This document shows positions 54,699 through 63,538 of a DNA stretch of 64,000 nucleotides, in pieces. The DNA lies in the NCBI RefSeq assembly GCF_041860085.1, contig NZ_CP124747.1, positions 1,984,001 to 2,048,000 of the forward strand. Direction: 5' to 3'. A program made the translations under genes and the position numbers. Below the pieces are notes generated by a model that had not been told where the DNA came from, ran no database searches, and was given only the letters and a program-made list of their open reading frames with translations. Source of the DNA: Schlesneria sp. DSM 10557 (GTDB taxonomy: Bacteria; Planctomycetota; Planctomycetia; Planctomycetales; Planctomycetaceae). Within the stretch, counting starts at the first letter, position 1, and each line of letters begins with the position of its first letter.

Positions 54699-54827
54699 GC
54701 CACGAGCGCCGCTGTATGTTCCCGCAATGTCCTCGTTGTCTTGAACGCCGACAGCCCGGATCGCTCAAACATGAGCCCTGTTTTCCAGATTCAACCATCC
54801 TTGGCCAGTCGTCGTGACGAGGATTCC

Positions 54828-55964
54828 ATGCGTCCCAATAATTTTGATCTCATTCGATTGTTGGCCGCAGCACAGGTGGTCTACTGTCATACCTGTTTCC
54901 ACCTGAACATCACGACAGGCATCGCTGATCCACGGATTGCTTACTTCGTTCACTGGTTCCCCGGCGTACCCATCTTCTTCGTGCTCAGTGGATTTCTGAT
55001 CTCGCGATCATGGGAACGTTGCACCGGCTGGAAAGACTATGCGGTCAAGCGGGCCTTGCGAATTTACCCTGGACTGTGGGTGCAACTGGCAGCGGGCATT
55101 GTTGTCGCCTCGGCATTCGGAGTGATTACTCCGGCCGTCGTGACAAGTCTTCCGTTTCTCGCCTGGATCGCTGCTCAGGCAAGTTGTGTTCAGTTCTTTA
55201 ATCCCGACTTCCTGCGTGGATTCGGCCTGGGAGTGCTGAATGGCAGTCTGTGGACCATCCCCGTGGAATTGGGTTTCTATCTGTCACTCCCCCTCATTTA
55301 CATCAGTGTCATCAATCGACTCGGTCGTCGCGGGGCCGAGATGGCGCTCGGTGGTCTCGCGCTCGCCTCATTCGGATACTGGTTTTACCTGTCGGTTCAT
55401 GCGAACCCTGACAGCATGCTGACAAAACTCCAGATGGTTTCACCTCTACCCCATCTGCATATGTTTTTGCTTGGCATTCTGATCCAGCGGAACTTCGACC
55501 ACCTGCGACCACTTTTCGAGAACCGCGCTCCTGTCTGGCTGGCCGCATTCGCCACGTGCATGCTGGTGTTGAATCCCTGGGGTGAAGGAACGCTTTCGGA
55601 ATCTCCACTGCCTGTTCTGGTGGGCCGTCTACTGCTGACAATGGCTGTCTTCTCGTTCGCGTTCTCATGGCGAAACCTTAGCGGAACGCTGCTGCGTGAT
55701 CAGGATCTGTCCTACGGCGTCTACCTCTACCACGGACTGGCCATCAATGTCCTGAAAGAGCTCGATCTGGGGGGGAGCCCGCTTCACCTGCTGCTGGTGT
55801 CGGTCATCACGGTGATCTGTGCCGCGTTGTCGTGGACTCTCGTCGAACGCCCAGCCGTTTCGCGGAAGCCGTCCCATCGACGTGATGAACACCAAACCTC
55901 TACCACTGCCGAACCACTCTCGACTCCCACGGGTGGTTTCGTTTCGGAACGTCGAGCGGCCTGA
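54828..55964 (+). CDS. Acyltransferase-3 (OafA-type) membrane protein
   Basis: 378 residues from the ATG at 54828; longer in-frame starts at 54741 and 54771 lack conserved sequence. It has about ten membrane helices. NFDLIRLLAAAQVVYCHTCFHL near the N-terminus contains the family's R-x10-H arrangement, and FPGVPIFFVLSGFLISRSWER is the second signature. Members acetylate or succinylate surface polysaccharides, which fits its place at the end of the polysaccharide cluster. The C-terminal cytoplasmic tail is Ser/Thr-rich and ends SERRAA. Confidence 0.92.
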   Translation: MRPNNFDLIRLLAAAQVVYCHTCFHLNITTGIADPRIAYFVHWFPGVPIFFVLSGFLISRSWERCTGWKDYAVKRALRIYPGLWVQLAAGIVVASAFGVITPAVVTSLPFLAWIAAQASCVQFFNPDFLRGFGLGVLNGSLWTIPVELGFYLSLPLIYISVINRLGRRGAEMALGGLALASFGYWFYLSVHANPDSMLTKLQMVSPLPHLHMFLLGILIQRNFDHLRPLFENRAPVWLAAFATCMLVLNPWGEGTLSESPLPVLVGRLLLTMAVFSFAFSWRNLSGTLLRDQDLSYGVYLYHGLAINVLKELDLGGSPLHLLLVSVITVICAALSWTLVERPAVSRKPSHRRDEHQTSTTAEPLSTPTGGFVSERRAA

Positions 55965-56269
55965 GGCCCGTCGCAGGGGAGTTTTCCCTGTCCGACACCA
56001 ACTCCATTCACGGCGTGCCCGAGGGGCAGGAATGCTGTAAAGCCTCTCTGGACGGTCCCGTCTCCCCGCTTCATCCGGATCGAACACTGGCAGAATCGTT
56101 ACAACCGCTCCAGCCGGCGAGGCTTGCCACGAAGAAGGCCACGATCAGCGAATTGGTGTGTTGTCGCGATTTTCCTCAAGCCGATCTTGTGACCGATTAG
56201 TGAAGGAAATTACGATCGTGGACAGCTCTACGTCCTCCTGTACTCATTGATTGTGGGAATCTAAATACC
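55965..56269. other. Intergenic region
   Basis: About 305 bp after the polysaccharide cluster. No convincing terminator, promoter or gene was seen. Confidence 0.35.
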
Positions 56270-56725
56270 GTGACAAAATTGCAACGTATGTTGACGTCAT
56301 TGGTCGCAGCGATTCCTGCCGCGTATCTGGTTTTCGAACTCGTCCGGGCCATGCTGTCACACTCCGAGAATCTCTCGGGGATGGCGTATGCCACGATGGG
56401 ATTGACTCTTCTCGCAGCACTGACTGCCGTTCTGATCCCCGTCGGGATTATGGTGGGCGGGAAACGAAAGTCGGCCGCTGCGAAGGCAGGGGCGACCAAC
56501 TCGTCGGCCAGTGAGGAGATCGAAACCGTCGATGAAGTGGATGACGACGTCGATGTGATGGACGAATCGAGCGATGCCATCAGCAGTGGTTCCTCTGAAT
56601 TCGAATTCTCCGAAACCAGCGACGAAATGCTGATCGACGAAAGTGATGACGGGTTGTCGGTAGATGAATTCGACGATTTCGACATCGACGAAGAAGAGCC
56701 CAAGCCGAAGAAGAAAAAGAAGTAG
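56270..56725 (+). CDS. Small membrane protein with acidic tail and poly-Lys end
   Basis: 151 residues from a GTG at 56270 (an ATG follows at 56288). Two membrane helices (about 9-29 and 43-65, GLTLLAALTAVLIPVGIMV) and a short basic loop (GGKRKSAAAKAG) precede an 80-residue tail rich in Asp, Glu and Ser (VDEVDDDVDVMDESSD, DEFDDFDIDEEE) that ends abruptly in KPKKKKK. There is no known domain. The strongly acidic cytoplasmic tail could bind cations or basic partners; this is speculation. Confidence 0.7.
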   Translation: MTKLQRMLTSLVAAIPAAYLVFELVRAMLSHSENLSGMAYATMGLTLLAALTAVLIPVGIMVGGKRKSAAAKAGATNSSASEEIETVDEVDDDVDVMDESSDAISSGSSEFEFSETSDEMLIDESDDGLSVDEFDDFDIDEEEPKPKKKKK

Positions 56726-57158
56726 ACTACTTCGTTCGACCTCTTCGTTTGGCGGTCATTACTCGATCAACGAAGTCGGGCAACACGATCCTTCGTCTGC
56801 GACAGGATCGTTGCCATCGGCACCTCGCTGCCGATTCGCTTCCGCAGCAACAGACCTCACAAGTCACGGTCCCGTTTGAATACCGTCGTACCTTCCCCGC
56901 TTGGGGCATCGAGGCGGTGAAGTTGCGTTCCGTCATGGCATTGCGCCGCGAACAGTTCGCCGGGCTGACCGGTACCGAAGTGACTTCGGCGTTATAACGA
57001 CGGAACGACGTCTTGCCCCTCTCTCCCTGAAGCGACTGCTGCACTACTAAAGCTACACTAAGGGGAGTAGCGCTGCGGGGAGTGACGCTGCGGTCTGGCT
57101 GGTGGATGCCGCGACATGGACTCGCCGCCGTGATCCGGCAACTCGCGCAGTCAGGGGA
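56726..57158. other. Intergenic region between convergent genes
   Basis: About 430 bp with short, poorly composed frames on both strands. A near-perfect tandem 15-base repeat (GGGGAGTAGCGCTGC then GGGGAGTGACGCTGC) is at 57062-57091. No terminator with a T-run is visible. Confidence 0.4.
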
Positions 57159-57977
57159 CTAACTGCTGGCACTTCGGTAGTGCTGCAAAGACCAGTTGAA
57201 AATCAGACGTGAGACCGCGAACGATGCCGCGGCTGAGGCGAGTGTCAGCAGGCTCAGCCAGTTGGGTTCCAGCGCCTTACCCAGCAGCACGCGTGCAGGA
57301 ACGGTGATGACCAGCAGGATGGGCAGGACGTACGAGAACAGAAACCGAAACACCTCCGCTGTCGGCGAACCGGTGTAGATGCTGCTGGGATACCGCGCGA
57401 AGATGGTGACGTAGAACCAGAAATCGAGCAGTCCCTGGTTCCGTCCGAAGAAGATACTTGTCGCCGCCAATCCGATCATCAGGCTGTAAAAAAAGACAAC
57501 TGCCGCCACGATCAGCAGCAGATACATCACCACTGGCACCCACGTCACGGAATGCTGTGCCCCGACGACGGAATAGATCAATAGTCCGACCGCAAAGGCC
57601 ACTTGCGAGACCATCGCCAGTTCCATCTTTTCCAGTGAGACCAGAAACTGCGTATCGATTGGCTTGAGCAATGCAAAATCGAGATCGCCAGTCCGAATCA
57701 ACTCACTGAAGCGGGCACAGTTAGGCATGAAGAAGGCTTCGACGAGGGCGTTGACCAGCATCCCGGTGGCCATAAACCCGAAGTACTCTTCACGAGACCA
57801 GTCGTTGATCTGGTTCACATTCCTGTAGATCAAGTCGAACATGATGACCTGAACAATAAACCAGAAGCCGCGAGTGAAAAGAGTGATCAGGAAATTGCTG
57901 CGAAACGTCAGTTCGCGCAGGCAGGAATTCCGGAAGAACGTCCCGAACACTCGACGGTATTTCCGCACAGTCGCCAT
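57159..57977 (-). CDS. ABC-2 type transporter permease (DUF990-like)
   Basis: 272 residues from the ATG at 57977 (a TTG codon precedes it). It has six hydrophobic segments, including [50 protein letters not shown] and [22 protein letters not shown]. The soluble loop [22 protein letters not shown] is the hallmark of ABC-2 permeases of this group, which pair with a separate ATPase and a second permease. Neither is in view on the window side; the upstream neighbour is purM, 17 bp away, so the two are probably co-transcribed. Confidence 0.87.
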   Translation of the reverse strand: MATVRKYRRVFGTFFRNSCLRELTFRSNFLITLFTRGFWFIVQVIMFDLIYRNVNQINDWSREEYFGFMATGMLVNALVEAFFMPNCARFSELIRTGDLDFALLKPIDTQFLVSLEKMELAMVSQVAFAVGLLIYSVVGAQHSVTWVPVVMYLLLIVAAVVFFYSLMIGLAATSIFFGRNQGLLDFWFYVTIFARYPSSIYTGSPTAEVFRFLFSYVLPILLVITVPARVLLGKALEPNWLSLLTLASAAASFAVSRLIFNWSLQHYRSASS

Positions 57978-57994
57978 CAACGTCTGCCTTACAC

Positions 57995-59059
57995 TTACGA
58001 CACGTAGTCGACGCCGCGCGAACCGGCCTTGATCGATCCAACGACCCAGTGCTCAGTCCCCGCCAGAGTCAACTGCCGTCGAATGCTCTCGACAAATGTC
58101 GGACGGACAATCAGTGTAAAACCGATCCCCATGTTGAAGACGTGATACATCTCGTCCCGATCGATTCCCCCCAGATTCTGAAGCCAGGTGAAAGTCGGGG
58201 GAACGGGCCACGAATTCCGGTCGATCTGCAGGCGGCATCCTTCCGGCAGCAAACGTTCAATGTTGTCTTTCAGCCCGCCGCCGGTGATATGAGCCAGACC
58301 CGAGATCGCCACTTTCACGCGGTAGGACTTCAAGATCTTCAGAATGGTTTTCGGATAGAGGCGCGTCGGTTCCAGCAGGATTTCTCCCACGGTGCGGTCC
58401 AGTTCGTCGATGCGTTGATCGACTGCGAGTCCGGCCATACCAAAGACGACCTTGCGAATGAGGCTGTAGCCATTGGAATGGAATCCGCTGGACGGCAGGC
58501 CGATCACCACGTCACCGGGCCGAATGGCACGCCCATCGATCAGTCGAGATCGCTCAGCCACGCCGACACAGAATCCGGCCATGTCGAAATCGCCATCGTG
58601 GTAAATGTCCGGCATGATCGCCGTTTCACCACCCAGCAGGGACGCTCCACATTCAACGCAGCCGTCGCTGACCCCTTTGACGAGGGCCCCGATCAGGTCC
58701 GGGTTGTCTTTTCCGAGAGCGAGATAATCCAGAAACAGTAGCGGTTCTGCCCCGAGACACAGGACATCGTTCACGGACATCGCGACCAGATCGATGCCCA
58801 CGGTGTCGAACTTGCCCACCAGTTGAGCAACCTTCAGTTTGGTCCCCACACCGTCGGTCCCCGAAACCAGGACCGGATCCTGATAGCTGGCAGCACCCGG
58901 ACGACTGGAATGGTTCAGTCGCATCAGACCCGCGAACGCATCGGCGACAGGAATCACCCGCGGCGTGAATGTCCGTTGCATCATCGCTGGCAATCGTCGC
59001 ATCGCTTCATCGTAGAGCTCAAGGTCAACACCTGCTGACTTGTAGGTGACGTTCGCCAT
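57995..59059 (-). CDS. purM: Phosphoribosylformylglycinamidine cyclo-ligase (AIR synthetase)
   Basis: 354 residues from the ATG at 59059, where the family begins. It closes the imidazole ring in the fifth step of purine synthesis using ATP. Motifs are [10 protein letters not shown] near the N-terminus, [11 protein letters not shown] (64-74), [51 protein letters not shown] and [11 protein letters not shown]. All are intact. The next gene downstream, 17 bp away, encodes an ABC-2 permease. Confidence 0.96.
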   Translation of the reverse strand: MANVTYKSAGVDLELYDEAMRRLPAMMQRTFTPRVIPVADAFAGLMRLNHSSRPGAASYQDPVLVSGTDGVGTKLKVAQLVGKFDTVGIDLVAMSVNDVLCLGAEPLLFLDYLALGKDNPDLIGALVKGVSDGCVECGASLLGGETAIMPDIYHDGDFDMAGFCVGVAERSRLIDGRAIRPGDVVIGLPSSGFHSNGYSLIRKVVFGMAGLAVDQRIDELDRTVGEILLEPTRLYPKTILKILKSYRVKVAISGLAHITGGGLKDNIERLLPEGCRLQIDRNSWPVPPTFTWLQNLGGIDRDEMYHVFNMGIGFTLIVRPTFVESIRRQLTLAGTEHWVVGSIKAGSRGVDYVS

Positions 59060-59515
59060 GCTGGTCAAAAACTTTCAGGTCGGGGGATCAAGGGACAAAT
59101 TCGGCTCGATGGGATGATAGCGACTTACACATGCGTTGTCAGTTCGTGAACCCCCCGCGCCCCTTCAATTCAGCGAGGACTGGCGTAAGCCGCACGTCAT
59201 CGGCCCACACCAGATCTCGGGCGACATAACCGCATATTTAACAAAACTTTGCAAAGAGAGAGTCGTCTCTTCTTAACTCGCGATCGCGAACAGGATTTGG
59301 GCATCGGTCCCATCCCTGCTGAGATTCTCACCCGTCCGGAAGCCACGACGCAGCCGGCACGAGGTGCACACGGGATCGATGAACGATTCCATCAGGAAAC
59401 GCTGATCGAACGAGATCCCCCGCCGGGGACGAACCGCATCTCGATCCGGTTGACATCGTTCACCGAGTTGCGATGCTGAAATGCTGGAAAACACCATCAG
59501 AAGAAAGTTGAAACT
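59060..59515. other. Divergent intergenic region between purM and the sensor kinase
   Basis: About 455 bp. It contains a 12-base perfect palindrome TCGCGATCGCGA (59278-59289) and a short AT-rich stretch near 59232-59252 that could be part of a promoter. The 76-codon frame here is not convincing. Confidence 0.4.
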
Positions 59516-60448
59516 GTGCCTGATGCCTTACGCTCGCGAATGACGCTTGGAATTCCCATCACGCTGGGGGTCATCCTGATGACCCTGAACGTGACATTGA
59601 TGATCTTCTGGATCGCGGTGCTGGCGCGTTCTGCCGGTTGGAGTGCTCTGATCATCGGTGTGGCGGTGTTTGCACTGATCCTTGTCGGACTTTCCTTTTA
59701 CCTGTTTCTGATGATCAAGGAAGTCCGACTGAACCAGCGGCAGGCGAACTTCATTGATAGTGTGACGCACGAACTGAAGTCCCCTATCGCTTCACTCCGT
59801 TTGTATCTTGAAACTCTCGAGATGCGGTCGATCAGTGACGAACAGCGCACGAAGTTCTATCGCGTCATGGAAGAAGAACTGGAACGCCTCGATCACTTGA
59901 TCACTCAATTACTGGAAGTCGGTCGGATCGATGCGATTGGTGCCCAGTCCGATCCCGAAGAGTTATCTTTGGAGGCCGTCCTCAGGAAATGTGGCGCGGC
60001 CGCCTGCGCCCATCACAAGCGGGAAGAGGCAGAGACAATCTCGTACGATGTCCAGCCGATGATGGTCTTTGCCCGTCGCCTGGTGCTCGAAACCATCTTC
60101 CGTAACCTGCTCGACAATGCCATCAAGTATGCGGGTGATCCACCTCAGGTCGAAGTGCAGGTCCGGGGTGGGGACCGGGGTCGAGTCATCATCAGAATCA
60201 TCGACAATGGCCTCGGGGTTCCCCATGAACTGCGGAAACGCATCTTCGGTATGTTCTTCCGCGGCGGAAGTGAACTGACCCGACGTCAGAAGGGGACCGG
60301 TTTGGGTCTGTACATCGTTCATACCCTGGTCAAATTACTGAATGGGCGGGTTAGTGTTCACGATCGGGTGGGTCGATCGGGCAGCGTGTTTGAGGTGGAC
60401 CTGCCCGGACACCGCGCATTCCCCGAATCCGTCACCATTTCCAGATGA
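59516..60448 (+). CDS. Orphan sensor histidine kinase
   Basis: 310 residues from a GTG start. Two membrane helices (about 12-38 and 43-66) flank almost no periplasmic loop, so it likely senses the membrane or an intramembrane partner. The H-box is FIDSVTHELKSPIASLRL with H85; the ATPase domain has the N-box RNLLDNAIKYAG (N197, N201), DNGLG (230-234), an F-box FGMFFRGG and GTGLGLYIVHTL (260-271). No response regulator gene is adjacent. The stop codon lies inside a tandem 16-bp duplication. Confidence 0.9.
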   Translation: MPDALRSRMTLGIPITLGVILMTLNVTLMIFWIAVLARSAGWSALIIGVAVFALILVGLSFYLFLMIKEVRLNQRQANFIDSVTHELKSPIASLRLYLETLEMRSISDEQRTKFYRVMEEELERLDHLITQLLEVGRIDAIGAQSDPEELSLEAVLRKCGAAACAHHKREEAETISYDVQPMMVFARRLVLETIFRNLLDNAIKYAGDPPQVEVQVRGGDRGRVIIRIIDNGLGVPHELRKRIFGMFFRGGSELTRRQKGTGLGLYIVHTLVKLLNGRVSVHDRVGRSGSVFEVDLPGHRAFPESVTISR

Positions 60449-60470
60449 CACAGCTTCCAGATGACACAGC
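60439..60470. repeat. Tandem 16-bp duplication spanning the sensor-kinase stop codon
   Basis: TTCCAGATGACACAGC is repeated exactly (60439-60454, 60455-60470). The first copy contains the TGA stop at 60446-60448, so the second copy carries a duplicate. Confidence 0.8.
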
Positions 60471-60632
60471 GACGAAGAGTCATTCATCGCACGTCTGTCA
60501 GGAGCGTCTCTTACCTGCTGAAAGCACCAGACTTTTCTGCAGGTCCCGGAAATTCCAGACGCAAGGTGGATGCAGTTCCGCCGCCACCATTGCGTCTACA
60601 AATGTTGTCCGCGTCTAAAAACAGCGGCCCGC

Positions 60633-61541
60633 TCACTTACGCTCGGACTTCTCTTCCATGGTCAGGTCCACCTTTCCAGGTAGTGTCGTGCCGTTAATGA
60701 CCAGGGTCAGCGGACCGACAATATGTGTCTTGGACGTATGGGAAACCGCCTGTCCCAGCTTGCGGTTGAACAGATGGGTGCTTTCGGAAGAGGTCACTTT
60801 CAGATCGCTCTGAGTGACTTGCAGCATCGGATTGCCGTTGATGCTGTAGTTGACGTCGAACACTTTGCCCGTGATTTTGTCGAGGGTTTCACCACCCTGT
60901 TCGACGGTCCCTTCGTATTCATACTTCGTCCGAAAGCTCATCACCTGTCCTGCACCCAGGTTGGTTTCGGATGACCGTTCCCAGGTATCCCCTTTCTTCA
61001 CCGCTTCGCTCGGCAGGAACTCGAAAGCACGTTCAAAGGTCTTCTGAAGCGACTCGGGAGAAAAATGGCTCTTCGCTTCTTCGGACAGTTTGTCATATTC
61101 CCCCTCGGGTAGTTTGACGGACTTGACCTTGTTGTCAGCGTCCAGTTCGACCGAGACGGAAAGCCTGAAAGCGGCTCGAAAGATCTCCATCAGCGATTCC
61201 AATTGAGGAATCGCAGCTTTCTTATCGGGGTTGGCTGAATCAAATTGAACGGAGCCACCGGGAAAGATCACTTCACTCTGCAAGGACTCCAGTTTTTCTT
61301 CGACCTTCAAAGTGCCATCGGTCTCTCGTTGTCCAATTGACGAACGGGAAATTGCAAAGGACGTCGAAGTCGTGTCCACATCCATTCCCGCCAGAGTCAG
61401 TGTCTGTGTCGCCTTCGTGTCGCGGTGAACGACGGACTTACTCCCCTCTTCAAACTTCAACTTCAGATTGACTTCCTCTGCGCAGGCCAGCGAAGCAGAA
61501 AGAACGGCAGTCAATGTCGAGAGCACGAGCGTTCGGAGCAT
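60633..61541 (-). CDS. Exported DUF6263-like protein
   Basis: 302 residues. A signal peptide (LVLSTLTAVLSASLACA) precedes a soluble, beta-rich domain with alternating polar/hydrophobic strands (VNLKLKFEEGSKSVVHRDTKATQTLTLAGMDVDT, LGAGQVMSFRTKYEYEGTVEQGG). The overall pattern, including LPSEAVKKGDTWE near the middle, is that of the DUF6263 family of planctomycete periplasmic proteins of unknown role. The adjacent genes give no clue to function. Confidence 0.78.
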   Translation of the reverse strand: MLRTLVLSTLTAVLSASLACAEEVNLKLKFEEGSKSVVHRDTKATQTLTLAGMDVDTTSTSFAISRSSIGQRETDGTLKVEEKLESLQSEVIFPGGSVQFDSANPDKKAAIPQLESLMEIFRAAFRLSVSVELDADNKVKSVKLPEGEYDKLSEEAKSHFSPESLQKTFERAFEFLPSEAVKKGDTWERSSETNLGAGQVMSFRTKYEYEGTVEQGGETLDKITGKVFDVNYSINGNPMLQVTQSDLKVTSSESTHLFNRKLGQAVSHTSKTHIVGPLTLVINGTTLPGKVDLTMEEKSERK

Positions 61542-62259
61542 GATGGGACTTCCAATGCAATGGCATGGCGACCAAGCCGCGTCTCTGCGAGGAATCTCGA
61601 AGAAAGAACAACGCGTCTCAGTGAAATGTGAACAGCGGAACGAACCCGGAATCGGAGTGGATCAAAAAGAATTCCTTTTCAAAGACAGAATGTCAGTCTT
61701 CGCAAAATTTTCAAGCCTCCATCTCGTTTCGCATCGCCCCCCCTTTCAGAATCTCGGCGAATCTGGCCCCATCAACTGACGGGATTAAGGCCAACCGGTC
61801 GGCGAATTCACACGCGAGAGTGGAACTTCAGATGATCCATCAGGCTGGTTCGACAATCGAGCGCAGAACCTTGGCGACCCAATAGCTCTCCACAATTCCT
61901 TCACTCGCTATTTCGATAGTCAAACAAAATACATGAATAGACTCATTGACAATCAACGAGAAGACGATTAAAAGACGACTCATCTAGTAATTTATTTTCG
62001 TTCCTCAGCTTGACCTCAGGTCGCGAGGAGAGAGAGCCTTCCACACGAAAAGGCTCAATTTCTCAGGTCACAAAGTCAACGTCAGAGCAGTTTTGCCAGA
62101 AAGCCTGACGCACAAACCCGACTCTACTGATGATATTTCTTGCGGGTTTTGAACGCCCGCCTCATGCCGCTGGCGCTGGATCGCGGTTCTCACCAGCGTT
62201 CCTTCTGTCGCTGCACGTCCCTGTCGCCCGGTACGCCTGGGCATAGAAAGAAGCACACC
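61542..62259. other. Long intergenic region upstream of the DUF1559 gene
   Basis: About 720 bp, with an AT-rich stretch near 61905-62005 that contrasts with the flanking genes and may include the promoters. Direct repeats of AGACGA(C/T) occur near 61961-61979. Open frames here are short and unconvincing. Confidence 0.4.
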
Positions 62260-63396
62260 ATGCCCCCGCAGGATTTCGATTCCACATTCCGATCCCTCCT
62301 CGTAGATCAAGTCGATGCTGTCCCGGAACTAAGACCAGGAGCGACGCGACGTCACCACGGTCGCCACCAATCCGGGTTTACCCTGATCGAACTTCTGGTC
62401 GTGATTGCGATCATCGCAGTCCTGATTGCATTACTGCTGCCCGCAGTGCAACAAGCACGTGAAGCCGCTCGAAGAACACAGTGCAAAAACAATCTCAAAC
62501 AGATTGCCCTGGGAATTCACAACTACAATGAGACGTACGGCAGCCTCCCCATCGGGCATCAGTACCTCGGCGGATTCGATGGCAACTGGGCAGACAACAA
62601 GGGGGGCTCTGGATTTGGCTGGGGCTGGTCCATTCTTCCCTTCATTGACCAGGGACCGCTGTTCAACTCGTTTAATTCATCGCAGCAAGCGGCCGAAACC
62701 GCACCGACGACTCCCGGGGGCACCCTATCGAACGCACTGCTGTGCCAGACCGTGATCGCCATAATCAGTTGCCCATCCGACGCCAAGCCGTCCCAGGGGA
62801 AGGACATTCCGACTACAAATCTCGATGATGGTGCGATCCCCAGGAATGCCACCAGTAGTTATCAGGGGAGCGCCGCCTCATTTGATGGATGGTCGGGCGA
62901 TGCTGCCGGAAATTTCGCTAACCTGCAACAGTGGAACGGTGCCTTCGGACGCTCCAACAGCGGTGCTCGTCGCCTGCACGAGTTCACCGACGGGACTTCC
63001 AACACGTTCCTGGTCGGTGAAACGAAGTACCAGGGGATGGATTCCAGTGGCGGCAACCGCTCGCGCTGGTACGCCGCTGTCGACGGAACGCCGGGTGCCG
63101 CCAAAGGGGCCTCTGGCGCAACCAACGCATTGATGGACGATGGGCAATGGGCCATGAACTGGACTGCGGCACAGGGAAATCCCCAGCCCCATCGCACGGC
63201 CGGAAGTGCCCACACGGGTGGTGCCCAGTTTGCCATGAGCGATGGCTCCGTCCGCTTTGTCAGTGAGCAAATTCACCATACATCGCGAGCGTGGATCCCG
63301 ACAGACCCCTTCGATCACGCGAACAACGGTAGAGCATTTGGACTCTACCAGCGCCTTTACGCCATCGCCGATGGTCTGGTGTTGAGTGAGTTCTGA
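62260..63396 (+). CDS. DUF1559 protein with type IV prepilin-like N-terminus
   Basis: 378 residues from the ATG at 62260; the frame extends upstream without conserved sequence. A 39-residue basic leader ends in the prepilin cleavage motif QSGFTLIELLVVIAIIAVL (G39/F40, mature Glu5 = E44), followed by LLLPAVQQAREAARRTQCKNNLKQI. The remainder is the DUF1559 domain, with the usual late AHTGGAQFAMSDGSVRFVSE. Such proteins are abundant in Planctomycetes and are thought to form pseudopilus-like or envelope structures. It is followed 142 bp later by a carboxypeptidase-like lipoprotein gene, its common partner. Confidence 0.93.
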   Translation: MPPQDFDSTFRSLLVDQVDAVPELRPGATRRHHGRHQSGFTLIELLVVIAIIAVLIALLLPAVQQAREAARRTQCKNNLKQIALGIHNYNETYGSLPIGHQYLGGFDGNWADNKGGSGFGWGWSILPFIDQGPLFNSFNSSQQAAETAPTTPGGTLSNALLCQTVIAIISCPSDAKPSQGKDIPTTNLDDGAIPRNATSSYQGSAASFDGWSGDAAGNFANLQQWNGAFGRSNSGARRLHEFTDGTSNTFLVGETKYQGMDSSGGNRSRWYAAVDGTPGAAKGASGATNALMDDGQWAMNWTAAQGNPQPHRTAGSAHTGGAQFAMSDGSVRFVSEQIHHTSRAWIPTDPFDHANNGRAFGLYQRLYAIADGLVLSEF

Positions 63397-63538
63397 TCAC
63401 ACCGAATGACTACCACCGGTGAACTCATCGAGTGACAACCAGGTCGGGTGACGACGCGACAGTGTCCTCACCCGGCGGAGTCTGCCTCATAGGGCTTCGC
63501 CGTCTCAATCTACACAAACTTCGTGCGGGAACCGTGTC

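Noticed and set aside
56727-57044. 105-codon minus-strand frame downstream of the acidic-tail protein
   Set aside because: Cys/Arg/Ser-rich translation, no ribosome-binding site, and a competing plus-strand frame of equal quality in the same DNA.
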